Counted from the first letter of the stretch, positions 52,342 to 60,956 are shown. The stretch: 64,000 nt of DNA from Bacteroides caecimuris (GCF_001688725.2 NZ_CP015401.2:2728001-2792000); one strand, 5' to 3'. Made by a program: numbers and translations. The notes: generated by a model not told the origin, from the letters alone.

Positions 52342-53487
52342 ATGAATAAATTTACAATTCTGTTTCTTACCCTGTTTCTCTCGTTGCCGATGGCAATGAA
52401 AGCAGCTTCTGCAAAAGAGAAGAAAGATGACACCAGGTACCTTGCAGGAGCTGTTCCTGAAGTAGAAGGTAAAGTAGTATTTTCCAAAGAATTCCAGATT
52501 CCCGGAATGAGTCAGGCACAAATCTACGACACAATGACAAAGTGGATGGATGAGCGCCTGAAAGAGAATCAAAATATCGACAGCCGCATTGTTTTCTCCG
52601 ACGAAGCAAAAGGGACAATTGCCGGTATCGGAGAAGAATGGATTGTTTTCAAATCCAGCGCCTTGTCATTAGACCGTACATTAATGAACTATCAGATAAC
52701 CGTTACCTGCAAACCCGGAAACTGCCTGGTAGAGCTTGAAAAACTTCGTTTTACTTATCGTGAAACAGAAAAATATAAAGCCGAAGAATGGATTACTGAT
52801 AAATATGCGCTCAATAAAACCAAGACTAAATTAATACGTGGCTTGGCTAAATGGCGTAGAAAAACCGTAGACTTCGCGGATGATCTATTTATGGATGTAG
52901 CGGTGGCTTTCGGAGCACCTGATACCCGTCCGAAAACAGAGAAAAAGAAGAAAGAAGAACAAAAACCATCCATCATTACAGCCGCAGGTCCGATTGTCAT
53001 TAGTGGCGCAGATAAAAAGACTGACGTAAAAGTGACCACTGACGAACCTGCTCAAACCACTGTTCCGGCTGCCACTCTCACTCCTGCTACTCCTGCCGGC
53101 AAGGCTTCCGCTGATATGCCGGGTTATATAGAAATTGATTTGAAACAAATCCCGAGTGAAGTATATGCTTTGATGGGAAGCGGAAAATTAGTAATTAGCA
53201 TCGGAAAAGATGAATTCAACATGACCAATATGACTGCAAATGCTGGTAGCGCACTTGGTTATCATTATCAATTAGGAAAAGCAGTTGCCTATTGCACACT
53301 TTCACCCGATCAAGCTTACGATGCAATAGAAAAGGCAGATAGCTATACATTAAAATTGTATGCTCCGAACCAAACAACACCTTCGGCTGTTATCGAATGT
53401 AAGAAAATACCTTCACAGACAACCCCGCAAGCCGGACAACCGCGCACATATGTTGGAGAAATCGTGAAGCTCTTAATGAAAAAATAA
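52342..53487 (+). CDS. DUF4468 secreted protein
   Basis: The start at 52342 gives a signal peptide (MNKFTILFLTLFLSLPMAMK). The protein is 381 residues. The DUF4468 domain covers about 40-190 (VFSKEFQIPGMSQAQIYDTM, YQITVTCKPGNCLVELEKLR), a TBP-like fold. A Pro/Ala/Thr linker leads to a second, smaller domain. It starts 13 bp after the MBL-fold gene. Confidence 0.85.
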   Translation: MNKFTILFLTLFLSLPMAMKAASAKEKKDDTRYLAGAVPEVEGKVVFSKEFQIPGMSQAQIYDTMTKWMDERLKENQNIDSRIVFSDEAKGTIAGIGEEWIVFKSSALSLDRTLMNYQITVTCKPGNCLVELEKLRFTYRETEKYKAEEWITDKYALNKTKTKLIRGLAKWRRKTVDFADDLFMDVAVAFGAPDTRPKTEKKKKEEQKPSIITAAGPIVISGADKKTDVKVTTDEPAQTTVPAATLTPATPAGKASADMPGYIEIDLKQIPSEVYALMGSGKLVISIGKDEFNMTNMTANAGSALGYHYQLGKAVAYCTLSPDQAYDAIEKADSYTLKLYAPNQTTPSAVIECKKIPSQTTPQAGQPRTYVGEIVKLLMKK

Positions 53488-53501
53488 GGAAAATCGCAAC
53501 C

Positions 53502-53879
53502 ATGGAAATAAAAAGTAAATTTGACCATTTTAATATCAACGTCACTAATCTGGAACGGAGTATCGCTTTTTATGAAAAAGCACTCGGTTTAAAAGAACAT
53601 CATCGGAAGGAAGCATCCGACGGCTCGTTCACGCTAGTCTACCTGACTGATAACGAAACAGGTTTCTTGCTGGAATTGACGTGGTTAAAAGATCATACTG
53701 CTCCATACGAACTGGGAGAAAACGAAAGCCATCTCTGCTTTCGTGTAGCCGGTGATTACGATGCAATCAGAGCTTATCACAAAGAAATGAATTGTGTATG
53801 TTTTGAGAACACTGCCATGGGGCTTTATTTCATCAATGACCCGGACGATTATTGGATTGAGATTCTTCCACAGAAGTAA
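53502..53879 (+). CDS. VOC-family (glyoxalase I-like) protein
   Basis: This 125-residue protein has the vicinal-oxygen-chelate fold: FDHFNINVTNLERSIAFYEK at the start, LELTWLKD in the middle, HLCFRV for the second metal ligand and FINDPDDYWIEILPQ at the end. Metal ligands His, Glu, His, Glu fit glyoxalase I. The exact substrate is uncertain, so no symbol is given. Co-transcribed with the DUF4468 gene (14-bp gap). Confidence 0.85.
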   Translation: MEIKSKFDHFNINVTNLERSIAFYEKALGLKEHHRKEASDGSFTLVYLTDNETGFLLELTWLKDHTAPYELGENESHLCFRVAGDYDAIRAYHKEMNCVCFENTAMGLYFINDPDDYWIEILPQK

Positions 53880-53983
53880 GAGAGGACGTCCCCAAAAGTC
53901 CCTAAAAAGAAAAATCACCCTTGTTACAATTTGGAGTGATTCCCAAAAGCTAAACAGATTAAAAAGGGACGTTTAATACAAAC

Positions 53984-54024
53984 AAAAAGGCAACTAATTC
54001 ACTGCGAGTTAGTTGCCTTTTTTT
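53984..54024 (+). terminator. Terminator of the MBL-DUF4468-VOC operon
   Basis: AAAAAGGCAACTAA pairs with TTAGTTGCCTTTTT around a loop of 11 nt, followed by further T residues. Confidence 0.88.
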
Positions 54025-54089
54025 GTATTTCTAAGCAGAGATACTCAATAAATGTCTCTAAAAATTTTCTCGGACAACCTATGCTGTTT

Positions 54090-54563
54090 CTAAAAAACAA
54101 AAGATAGCCCCCAAATTGCCACCCGTATAAAAAAACAACCAAGGACAAAATGGCTAATAAACAGCTTAATCATTTGCATCCTTGGCAATACAGATATATC
54201 ATCTTTCTTTTTTTTATTATAAAATACGACAACCTTATCACCTATATGATACTGTTTGGGATAAAAATGAGCATAAACATACCTTTCCTCTTCATTCTTT
54301 GGAGCAGCAGGAAGAAATTGGCAATATACTTCTTTTTCTCCCTCCAATTTATACTTTATTTTGGGTATACATACATCAGTAATATTCATACCATCAGACT
54401 TTGCCTGCATCTCTATATCCACTACCTCTCCATATACTTTCATACTATACGTTGTCATTATCTTGGAATAAAACGTCCACAATAACCACATATACGTAAC
54501 AAGGAAAATACCTCTCAATAGAAGTATAACAGCAACTATACAAATTATAATATTTATAACCAT
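54090..54563 (-). CDS. DUF3592-like small membrane protein
   Basis: This 157-residue protein has N-terminal helices (about 4-35) and one C-terminal helix (about 132-155). Between them is a beta domain with KVYGEVVDIEM and YPKQYHIGDKVVVFYNKKKK, the pattern of DUF3592 proteins. Function unknown. Four bp downstream of the small basic protein gene, so co-transcribed. Confidence 0.65.
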   Translation of the reverse strand: MVINIIICIVAVILLLRGIFLVTYMWLLWTFYSKIMTTYSMKVYGEVVDIEMQAKSDGMNITDVCIPKIKYKLEGEKEVYCQFLPAAPKNEEERYVYAHFYPKQYHIGDKVVVFYNKKKKDDISVLPRMQMIKLFISHFVLGCFFIRVAIWGLSFVF

Positions 54564-54567
54564 TCTT

Positions 54568-54753
54568 TTATTTTTTATGACGATTAGCTCTCTTCTTCCG
54601 GATATCTGCTTTCATCTTCGCTGCACCCGAACCATGCTGCCCACGAATGTACGTTGCTTTTTTCGCTTTCGTCTTCACTTTTTCCTCTTCTTTGGGCTTA
54701 TCTTTCTTACCTTTAAAGACGATTCCACCCATGATTGCTTCTTCTATATTCAT
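54568..54753 (-). CDS. Small highly basic protein of unknown function
   Basis: This 61-residue protein has a third of its residues Lys or Arg, ending ADIRKKRANRHKK. A divergent -7 element (54788-54795) fits its start. It looks nucleic-acid-binding, but I recognise no family. Confidence 0.6.
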   Translation of the reverse strand: MNIEEAIMGGIVFKGKKDKPKEEEKVKTKAKKATYIRGQHGSGAAKMKADIRKKRANRHKK

Positions 54754-54787
54754 ATAATCATTTATTAGTATTCAACATTTCCGACGA

Positions 54788-54795
54788 CAAAGATA
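54788..54795 (-). promoter_or_regulatory. -7 element for the small basic protein operon
   Basis: Minus strand TATCTTTG followed by TCGTCGG, 35 bp before the start at 54753. Confidence 0.65.
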
Positions 54796-54816
54796 ACCCT
54801 TTTCTGCGGATTTATT

Positions 54817-54824
54817 TATCTTTG
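54817..54824 (+). promoter_or_regulatory. -7 element of the methyltransferase gene
   Basis: TATCTTTG followed by CAG, 25 bp before the ATG at 54849; back to back with the promoter at 54788-54795. Confidence 0.65.
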
Positions 54825-54848
54825 CAGAGTTAACAATCATAACCACCA

Positions 54849-55580
54849 ATGGCAATAACAACTCTTTCTGCAGAAAAGGACCCGATGGGAGCCGCTATTT
54901 CTGATTATTTCAACCATCACAAAGCTGGTCGTTTGCGGGTATTCTCTTCCCAATTTGAAGAAGATGAAATTCCCGTCAAAGAATTGTTCCGTAATATACA
55001 GTCTATGCCTATAATAGAGCGTACCGCCCTACAAATGGCTACAGGGCGGATATTGGATGTAGGTGCCGGAAGCGGATGCCATGCACTGGCACTTCAGGAA
55101 ATGGGAAAAGAGGTGTGTGCCATTGATATTTCTCCGTTATCCGTCGAAGTGATGCAACAACGCGGAGTGAACGATCCGCGCCTCATCAACCTTTTTGACG
55201 AAACATTTACCGAAACATTCGATACGATCCTGATGCTTATGAATGGTTCCGGAATTATCGGAAGACTGAATAATATGCCCGGATTCTTCCAACGAATGAA
55301 ACGCATTCTCCGTCCCGGAGGATGCATACTCATGGATTCCAGCGATTTGCGCTATCTTTTTGAAGAAGAAGACGGCAGCATAATCATCGACCTGGCAGGA
55401 GATTATTATGGAGAGATTGACTTCCAAATGCAATATAAAGATGTAAAAGGAGACACATTCGACTGGTTATATGTAGATTTTCAGACTCTTAGCTTATACG
55501 CTTCCGAATGTGGTTTCAAAGCAGAACTGGTAAAAGAAGGAAAACATTACGATTACCTTGTCAAACTTAGCATTGCTTGA
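54849..55580 (+). CDS. Class I SAM-dependent methyltransferase
   Basis: This 243-residue protein has motif I ILDVGAGSGCHALALQEMG (about residue 68), motif II VCAIDISPLSVEVMQQRGV and a post-I region with FDTILMLMNGSGIIGR. The C-terminal half is the usual beta sheet. The substrate is unknown. Confidence 0.85.
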   Translation: MAITTLSAEKDPMGAAISDYFNHHKAGRLRVFSSQFEEDEIPVKELFRNIQSMPIIERTALQMATGRILDVGAGSGCHALALQEMGKEVCAIDISPLSVEVMQQRGVNDPRLINLFDETFTETFDTILMLMNGSGIIGRLNNMPGFFQRMKRILRPGGCILMDSSDLRYLFEEEDGSIIIDLAGDYYGEIDFQMQYKDVKGDTFDWLYVDFQTLSLYASECGFKAELVKEGKHYDYLVKLSIA

Positions 55581-55595
55581 GAAGCTCATTATTAG

Positions 55596-55634
55596 ATAGT
55601 GACGCCATCACATCAGGATAGCGTCACTATTTTT
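55596..55634. terminator. Terminator after the methyltransferase gene
   Basis: ATAGTGACGC / GCGTCACTAT with a 15-nt loop, then TTTTTA. Convergent with the TlpA-family gene. Confidence 0.85.
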
Positions 55635-55681
55635 ATATGCTCATAAATGCTCCGTCAGAAACGCTTAATGAAGGCTTTCTT

Positions 55682-56284
55682 TCATTTCAGCATCTCATTA
55701 ATCTTCTGTACAAGAGAAGCAAATTCTTCTTCATTATATAAACGAGTCAGTTTTACAATTCTTCCTTCCTTATCAACTAACACATTTCTTGTTATTCCGG
55801 ATTCACGCAATGCATATTTCGCAAAAATATCAGCTCCCGGATCCAGTCCTAACGGATAAGTCACTCCGGTAGATTTAGCAAAAGCCAATACTTTATCAAG
55901 TGGTTCGTCACGGTCAATGCCAATTAAAGCAAAGTCTGCATTATTTTTATGCTTTAACCAAATATCCTTCTCAATAAACGGCATTTCTTTACGACAAACC
56001 CCACACCAACTTGCAGTGAACTGCAACATGACAACTTTTCCACGAAGGGAAGATAGACTCACTTGTTTACCATCTGTCAAGGTAATCGTAAAATCCGGAG
56101 CCATCTCTCCTACCCGAACAATATATCCTGTACTGTCTGCCCGAACAGATATAGCATCCGTAGCTACTTCTACACTATCTGTTGCAACTTCAACATTCGG
56201 CGTTCCTTTCTTCTGTCCGGAACAAGCACATATACCTATGGCTAGAAGCGCCATACTACATACATTCATAATTTTCATTTTCAT
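55682..56284 (-). CDS. TlpA/ResA-family thioredoxin lipoprotein
   Basis: This 200-residue lipoprotein has a lipobox AIGICAC at about residue 21 and a spacer rich in VATDS repeats. The thioredoxin domain is at about 60-200, with QFTASWCGVCRKEMPF (active site CGVC) and an EF/cis-Pro-containing C-terminal half. Likely periplasmic thiol reductant or oxidant; unrelated in arrangement to the DUF4369 proteins of the peptide locus. Confidence 0.85.
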   Translation of the reverse strand: MKMKIMNVCSMALLAIGICACSGQKKGTPNVEVATDSVEVATDAISVRADSTGYIVRVGEMAPDFTITLTDGKQVSLSSLRGKVVMLQFTASWCGVCRKEMPFIEKDIWLKHKNNADFALIGIDRDEPLDKVLAFAKSTGVTYPLGLDPGADIFAKYALRESGITRNVLVDKEGRIVKLTRLYNEEEFASLVQKINEMLK

Positions 56285-56303
56285 CTAATCATTGGTAACT
56301 TTG

Positions 56304-56311
56304 CAAATATA
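56304..56311 (-). promoter_or_regulatory. -7 element of the TlpA-family lipoprotein gene
   Basis: Minus strand TATATTTG followed by CAAAG, 20 bp before the start at 56284. Confidence 0.55.
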
Positions 56312-56352
56312 AAAAAAGTATGCGATGTATTTGCATTTTTAAAAGAAATTCA

Positions 56353-56360
56353 TACCTTTG
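56353..56360 (+). promoter_or_regulatory. -7 element of the tRNA-Thr gene
   Basis: TACCTTTG followed by CACC, 19 bp before the mature 5' end of the tRNA; a TTTG at about 56330 may be the -33 box. Confidence 0.65.
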
Positions 56361-56378
56361 CACCCGCAAAAGAAAAAC

Positions 56379-56452
56379 GCCTCTTTAGCTCAGTTGGCCA
56401 GAGCACGTGATTTGTAATCTCGGGGTCGTTGGTTCGAATCCGACAAGAGGCT
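56379..56452 (+). tRNA. tRNA-Thr (anticodon TGT)
   Basis: The acceptor stem GCCTCTT pairs with AAGAGGC, with T as discriminator. The D arm GCTC/GAGC, the anticodon loop TTTGTAA (anticodon TGT) and the T arm GTTGG-TTCGAAT-CCGAC all form; one T-T mismatch is present in the anticodon stem. The 3' CCA is not encoded. 74 nt. The tRNA may be the attachment site for the element to the right. Confidence 0.93.
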
Positions 56453-56460
56453 CTCCTATA

Positions 56461-56498
56461 AAAATGCTGTTTACCGATTAGGTAAAACAGCATTTTTT
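56461..56498 (+). terminator. Terminator after tRNA-Thr
   Basis: AAAATGCTGTTTACC pairs with GGTAAAACAGCATTTT (one bulge), then T residues. Confidence 0.85.
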
Positions 56499-56580
56499 TA
56501 TTTATACTCTTTTATTTCTTTGTTAATGAGGCTCAGTCTGAAAATTTGGGGGATTGCGTTAAAATTCTTATTTTTGCATC

Positions 56581-56952
56581 ATGAAAACATCCTCTTCCCA
56601 AACGATTGATCCTGTTGCTTCTTTAAGCTTGTTCTTGCCTTCAGGAATCCTTGATTACTTCACCCTAGTCAATCATGTATCTCAGGATACTTGCTTTATT
56701 CTTTATTTAGAGGAGAAAGCGACTATTCCTTCCGAGTACTCTGATCTCCATCTTCACTCAAAAGGTTTCCTCCCTGAGATTGAAGTTCAGGACTTCCCTA
56801 TCCGTGGTAAAGCCGTTTATTTACGTATCAAGCGTCGTCGCTGGGAAGATCCATCCACCGGGCAGACGTATAGTCGTGACTGGAGTTTGGTAGCCACCGG
56901 TACTCGCATAACCGCTGAGTTCGGTGCTTTTTTAAAAGAATTACTTGGATAA
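56581..56952 (+). CDS. ISAon1-type transposase N-terminal protein
   Basis: This 123-residue protein contains a zinc-ribbon-less N-terminal region followed by a basic segment YLRIKRRRWEDPSTGQTYSR. In this IS group it is encoded apart from the catalytic protein. The end overlaps the next frame by 8 bp (+1 relative frame), so the second protein is made by re-initiation or by frameshifting at the run TTTTTTAAAAG near 56930. Confidence 0.8.
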   Translation: MKTSSSQTIDPVASLSLFLPSGILDYFTLVNHVSQDTCFILYLEEKATIPSEYSDLHLHSKGFLPEIEVQDFPIRGKAVYLRIKRRRWEDPSTGQTYSRDWSLVATGTRITAEFGAFLKELLG

Positions 56953-57928
56953 TCACGCTGTTAGCTGCCAAAGTGTAGCCGAGCATTACTGCATGGATGG
57001 CAAACAGCTTCAAAGCCAATATAAGGACCACCTGAGTGACTTCCAGAATTGGGATCAGAGAGCACATGCCCAAGAGTATATCCTTTATCCAAAGAATATG
57101 GGTTATCACCTATGTATTGACGAGACGGCTTTAAGCAAGGGAGATCTTTATACCATCTTAATAAATAGAGATAAGCGAGGCAGGAAAGGTTCTATTATAG
57201 CTGTAATTCAGGGCACTAAAACCGATGATATCATTGCGGTACTTACAAAGATGCCACAGGAGCTGCGGAATCAAGTCAAAGAAATCACACTGGATATGGC
57301 AGGGAGCATGCAAAAGATTGCGAAAACGTGCTTTCCACGTGCCATGCAGGTGATTGATAGGTTTCATGTACAAAAACTTGTATATGAAGCTGTACAAGAG
57401 TTGCGCATTACATATAGATGGCAAGTGATAAAAGAGGAGAATAAAGCCATGAAAGCGGCAAAAGAGAAGGGGGAAGTATATAAAGCGGAAGAACTCGAAA
57501 ACGGAGATACACTCAGGCAATTATTGGCCAGAAGCAGATATTTATTATTTAAATCACCTGATAAATGGACCAAGAGTCAGAAAATCAGGGCAGAATTACT
57601 TTTCAAGCAGTTTGAAGATATTAAGCACGTATATTACTACTCATTGGAGTTGGGAAAGATATTTTCCACAAACTATGACAAGGATGTAGCAAGAGCAAAG
57701 CTGGCACTATGGTATAATAAGATTGAAGAATATGGATACGATACATTCACAACAGTAGCAAACTCTATTGAGAACCATTACGAAAGGATTTTAAACTTCT
57801 TTGTGAACAGGAGCACAAATGCAGCTGCAGAAGCATTTAATGATAAAATCAAAGCATTTAGGGCATCATTTAGAGGAGTCGTGGATATGAGATTCTTCCT
57901 TTTTAGGCTAGCAAAGGTATATGCATAA
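56945..57928 (+). CDS. ISAon1-type DDE transposase
   Basis: This 327-residue catalytic protein starts with TTG at 56945. DDE residues are visible: Asp in LCIDETALSKGDLYTIL, Asp in EITLDMAGSM and Glu in NAAAEAFNDKIKAF. RFHVQKLVYEAVQELR is the ISL3-type segment after the second Asp. The length and the ends of the element are intact, so it may be active. Confidence 0.88.
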   Translation: MDNHAVSCQSVAEHYCMDGKQLQSQYKDHLSDFQNWDQRAHAQEYILYPKNMGYHLCIDETALSKGDLYTILINRDKRGRKGSIIAVIQGTKTDDIIAVLTKMPQELRNQVKEITLDMAGSMQKIAKTCFPRAMQVIDRFHVQKLVYEAVQELRITYRWQVIKEENKAMKAAKEKGEVYKAEELENGDTLRQLLARSRYLLFKSPDKWTKSQKIRAELLFKQFEDIKHVYYYSLELGKIFSTNYDKDVARAKLALWYNKIEEYGYDTFTTVANSIENHYERILNFFVNRSTNAAAEAFNDKIKAFRASFRGVVDMRFFLFRLAKVYA

Positions 57929-58001
57929 ATGGAAGTTACAAATATTAATCCCCCAAGAATTACAACTGAGCCGAGGAACATTTTAGTTATGAGCAAAAGA
58001 A

Positions 58002-58055
58002 AAACCCTTTCAGAAAACATCTGAAAGGGTTTCGTGAGGTTCCTGGCGAACCTCT
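58002..58055 (+). terminator. Two hairpins after the insertion sequence
   Basis: AAACCCTTTCAGA/TCTGAAAGGGTTT (58002-58032) and GAGGTTC/GAACCTC (about 58037-58055), the latter followed by TTTTTC. They can stop transcription from the IS or tRNA before the integrase gene. Confidence 0.7.
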
Positions 58056-58162
58056 TTTTCTTTATTTTCCTTATTTATTAGATAAAACATTATTTCCATA
58101 AACTACTGAAAAACAACAAATTATTTATCACATAAAGAAAATAGAATAAAATAAGATAAAAG

Positions 58163-58218
58163 TTTGTAGTACCAATGCAGTACCAAATCAAAAAGAATCT
58201 CTATCTTTGTAGTACCAA
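58163..58218 (+). promoter_or_regulatory. Integrase promoter with AGTACCAA repeats
   Basis: TTTGTAGTACCAA occurs at 58163-58175 and 58206-58218, with a partial copy GCAGTACCAA at 58177-58186. The -7 element TATCTTTG at 58202-58209 overlaps the last copy. Such placement suggests an operator for the integrase itself or for a repressor. Confidence 0.5.
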
Positions 58219-58235
58219 CTTATAAAAGTAAAAAT

Positions 58236-59561
58236 ATGGGTGCAACATTCATTTTAAGAACTGACAAAAGCGAAGGATATGCAACCTTATACGCTCGCAT
58301 ACAAAACAGGATTCCAAAGATTAACATTCGAGTATCTACCGGATTAGAGGTTGATATAAAAGAGTGGAACAAATCTTTAACAGGAGCCAAAGCCCTAACA
58401 GCTTTCAGGACAGGCAAAGGAAAAGAACTTTACCTTAAACTAGATGCTATTTCATCAACGATTGACGCACTAATAAAAAATGGTGTAGCCATAACTTCCG
58501 ACATGGCTAAAGAGCGTATACATGAAATAGTATATGCTGAACAGATAGCAGCCGAAAAAGAACGGGCCGAAGCTGAGGCTAAAGCTCTGGAAGAAGAACA
58601 GGCCACCAACTTCAACGGCTTCATAGCACAATTCATTCACGAATGCGAAACCGGAAAACGGAAAAAGAAAGGAGGAACCACAAATATATCTCCTGGAACA
58701 ATCAAGAGCTACAAAGGCTTTCAGTCCCAGTTTAAAGCGTATCAGGAAACAAGATTAAAGGTTATTGATTTTGATGACCTGACAATAGAGTTTTATAATG
58801 ACTTCCGCTCATTCCTCACAGATAAGGAATATTCCCCCAACACTATCGCCCGCATGGTGAAGATATGCAAAACGATATGTTACGCAGCCGAGCAGCTTAA
58901 ACTTATGGATGCGGCAAACGTCCGGTTTGGTTTTGATGTGATCTATAAAGATGTTGATAATGTCTACTTGACTGAAGAACGAATACAGGAACTTTATGAG
59001 TACGATTTATCCAATCGTCCGGCATGGGAAAAGATAAAAGATGTGTTTGTAGTCGGCTGTCTGACCGGGCAACGAGTAAGTGATTATAAGCGCATCAATT
59101 CAAAAATGATAGTTACCCTTACCGATGGCAATAAGTACATCAAACTTAAACAGGAAAAGACCGGAAATATCGTTTATATTCCTCTTGATTATCGTGTTGC
59201 GGCTATCCTTAACAAATATAACGGTACACTACCCAAAGTCTACGACCAAAAGATAAACGACCATATCAAAGAGATTGGCGAGGCCTTAGGATGGACGGAA
59301 ATAGTAGAGTTAGACGAACAACGGGGAGCGATGGAGTATACAGCAAAGAAACGTTTCTGCGACCTTCTTAAAACTCATACCTGCCGAAGAAGCTTAGCAA
59401 CCAATATGTATAAAGCCGGGGCTTCATTAAGTTCTATAATGGCTATCACCGGACACAGCAGCGAACAGCAGCTAAAGACATATCTCAAACTAGATGAATC
59501 GGAAAAGAGCATGATAGCAGCTAAAGAGAATTATTTCACAAAATTAAGAATAGCCCAATAA
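58236..59561 (+). CDS. Tyrosine recombinase (integrase)
   Basis: This 441-residue integrase has an arm-binding N-terminal domain (FILRTDKSEGYATLYARIQN), a core-binding SAM-like domain (about 140-240) and a catalytic domain. Catalytic residues are Arg in LTGQRVSDYKR, the HxxR pair in THTCRRSLATN, His in TGHSSEQQ and the nucleophile Tyr in LKTYLK. It lies next to tRNA-Thr and opens the mobile element. An Ala/Glu-rich coiled stretch (about residues 100-128) is an unusual insert. Confidence 0.92.
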   Translation: MGATFILRTDKSEGYATLYARIQNRIPKINIRVSTGLEVDIKEWNKSLTGAKALTAFRTGKGKELYLKLDAISSTIDALIKNGVAITSDMAKERIHEIVYAEQIAAEKERAEAEAKALEEEQATNFNGFIAQFIHECETGKRKKKGGTTNISPGTIKSYKGFQSQFKAYQETRLKVIDFDDLTIEFYNDFRSFLTDKEYSPNTIARMVKICKTICYAAEQLKLMDAANVRFGFDVIYKDVDNVYLTEERIQELYEYDLSNRPAWEKIKDVFVVGCLTGQRVSDYKRINSKMIVTLTDGNKYIKLKQEKTGNIVYIPLDYRVAAILNKYNGTLPKVYDQKINDHIKEIGEALGWTEIVELDEQRGAMEYTAKKRFCDLLKTHTCRRSLATNMYKAGASLSSIMAITGHSSEQQLKTYLKLDESEKSMIAAKENYFTKLRIAQ

Positions 59562-59567
59562 TAGATT

Positions 59568-60437
59568 ATGGAACAATACAAAAAGCACCCGAGATTTATT
59601 CATATACTGTCAATCCCTCCATCACTTCAACAAGAATATCTTAGTTGTTGCCAATATATCTATTTAAATGTGGATAATTACGGGAAAATCCCATTGCAAA
59701 AAGTGGTTATATGGGAGATTATGAGAGTGAACATCGGAAGATATGGAATTACGGAGGAAAATTATAAAGACAGTCTTGTTATAAATGTCATCCCTGATTT
59801 GACAGAGTATGCACGAGGCTTCCTTAATGGCTATAATGAAGATTTTAAACCATTTATCAATGATACGGAAACCTTGAAAGAATATATAATCAATAAAGCT
59901 TGTAAAGGGTTTAGTAGCCTACCTAGAGTATGTACCCCAAATGGCACATACTATCCAGATAATAAGTTGTATGAAACCGGATTTTATGAAGGAGAAAGAT
60001 ATAAAGCTTGGGAAATAATATTGCAAACTCCTAGTGTATTTGAATCTTATTTTGCCAATGAAAAATATACAACAGGAACTACCATTAAACAAAGAATAGA
60101 AAAACAGCCTAATACATCTTATGAAATCAATGAATCTGTTATATCATACGTTTATGAAATTTTAAATAATGATGCCTTTATTCTATCAAGAGCACAGTTT
60201 AGCACATTAGTAGAAAACGCAGATTTCTCATCTATCTATGGTATAATGAGCAAAAACAAAGCAAAAATAAAATGGATGATTAGTTGCTTATCTGTTTGCA
60301 TGAATGATACTTGGTATGAAAATGCAGCAAAAAGCATAAATACAACTCAACAAAAATGTAGTGGTGCTAATGTCGCTGAATATATCAAAAACAAATTGAA
60401 TAAAGAGAAAATAAGGGAAATTATGAAGAAAAAATAA
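59568..60437 (+). CDS. Hypothetical protein of the mobile element
   Basis: This 289-residue soluble protein starts 6 bp after the integrase. It is rich in Asn, Ile, Tyr and Lys, with no signal peptide and no motif I recognise. Segments such as GKIPLQKVVIWEIMRVNIGR may be helical. Base composition is A+T-richer than the integrase. Function unknown. Confidence 0.65.
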   Translation: MEQYKKHPRFIHILSIPPSLQQEYLSCCQYIYLNVDNYGKIPLQKVVIWEIMRVNIGRYGITEENYKDSLVINVIPDLTEYARGFLNGYNEDFKPFINDTETLKEYIINKACKGFSSLPRVCTPNGTYYPDNKLYETGFYEGERYKAWEIILQTPSVFESYFANEKYTTGTTIKQRIEKQPNTSYEINESVISYVYEILNNDAFILSRAQFSTLVENADFSSIYGIMSKNKAKIKWMISCLSVCMNDTWYENAAKSINTTQQKCSGANVAEYIKNKLNKEKIREIMKKK

Positions 60438-60440
60438 TAG

Positions 60441-60592
60441 TTACGCCACAGTCGCACCACAGTTTCGCCACAGTCTTTTTTACAGTCACTTATATAACAC
60501 ATTGATACACAATCGTATTAGTGTGTTATTTTTTTTATTCAAAAATTAAAAATTCCCTTGTTGCGCCACAGTTGCGCCACAGTCGCCACAAT
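60441..60592 (+). repeat. Two clusters of GCCACAGT iterons
   Basis: CGCCACAGT occurs at 60444, CACCACAGT at 60455 and CGCCACAGT at 60466 (11-bp steps). Then CGCCACAGT is at 60564 and 60575 and CGCCACAAT at 60584. The 90 bp between clusters is A+T-rich. All copies point the same way. The clusters lie directly before the HTH gene. They could be a replication origin or binding sites for a regulator of this element. Confidence 0.7.
60494..60535 (+). terminator. Terminator after the integrase operon
   Basis: ATAACACA pairs with TGTGTTAT, continued partly by ATAC/GTAT, and a T-run follows. Confidence 0.7.
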
Positions 60593-60656
60593 ATAACTTC
60601 GCATTTGAAGATAAGGACGTGCACAGCCTACCTTCATAACAGATAAAAATAAAGTT

Positions 60657-60956
60657 ATGAAAGAATTAAATTCAACCCAACAAGCTATTATCATGAGTTT
60701 CTTTGCTCCATTCGTAGATGTGATCGTAGACAGAGTATCTGAAAGGGTCTTGTCTATAACTGCCAAGAAAGAACCAAAGTTCTACACCCGAAAGGAAACA
60801 GCTAAAATCCTTCATGTCACCTTGCCAACATTGGCGAGAATAACAAAAGACGGACTTCTTATCTCCAAACGTGTAGGTAGTAGAATCCTGTATGAAGCAG
60901 ATGCTATCGACGAGGCAGTAAAAAAACAGGTCGTATTCAAATATCGGAGGGCATGA
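60657..60956 (+). CDS. Excisionase/MerR-type HTH protein
   Basis: This 99-residue protein has a helix-turn-helix of the HTH_17 type at about residues 43-95 (FYTRKETAKILHVTLPTLAR, then VGSRILYEADAID). Such small proteins act as excisionases or replication accessory factors on Bacteroides elements. The iteron clusters just upstream may be its target. Confidence 0.75.
   Translation: MKELNSTQQAIIMSFFAPFVDVIVDRVSERVLSITAKKEPKFYTRKETAKILHVTLPTLARITKDGLLISKRVGSRILYEADAIDEAVKKQVVFKYRRA

Larger units (their letters stand above)
56530..57972 (+). mobile_element. ISAon1-type insertion sequence (ISL3-like)
   Basis: The ends are imperfect 26-bp inverted repeats: left GGCTCAGTCTGAAAATTTGG plus GGGATT (56530-56555), right the complement of GGCTCAGTTGTAATTCTTGG plus GGGATT (57947-57972), with 20 of 26 matches. 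Between them are the two transposase reading frames. No target duplication was evident in the flanks. The element lies between tRNA-Thr and the integrase gene. Confidence 0.85.

Noticed and set aside
56379-56452. Assigning the tRNA 3' end as attL of the element
   Set aside because: The right end of the element is outside the window and no second copy of the tRNA end is visible, so the attachment site cannot be fixed.
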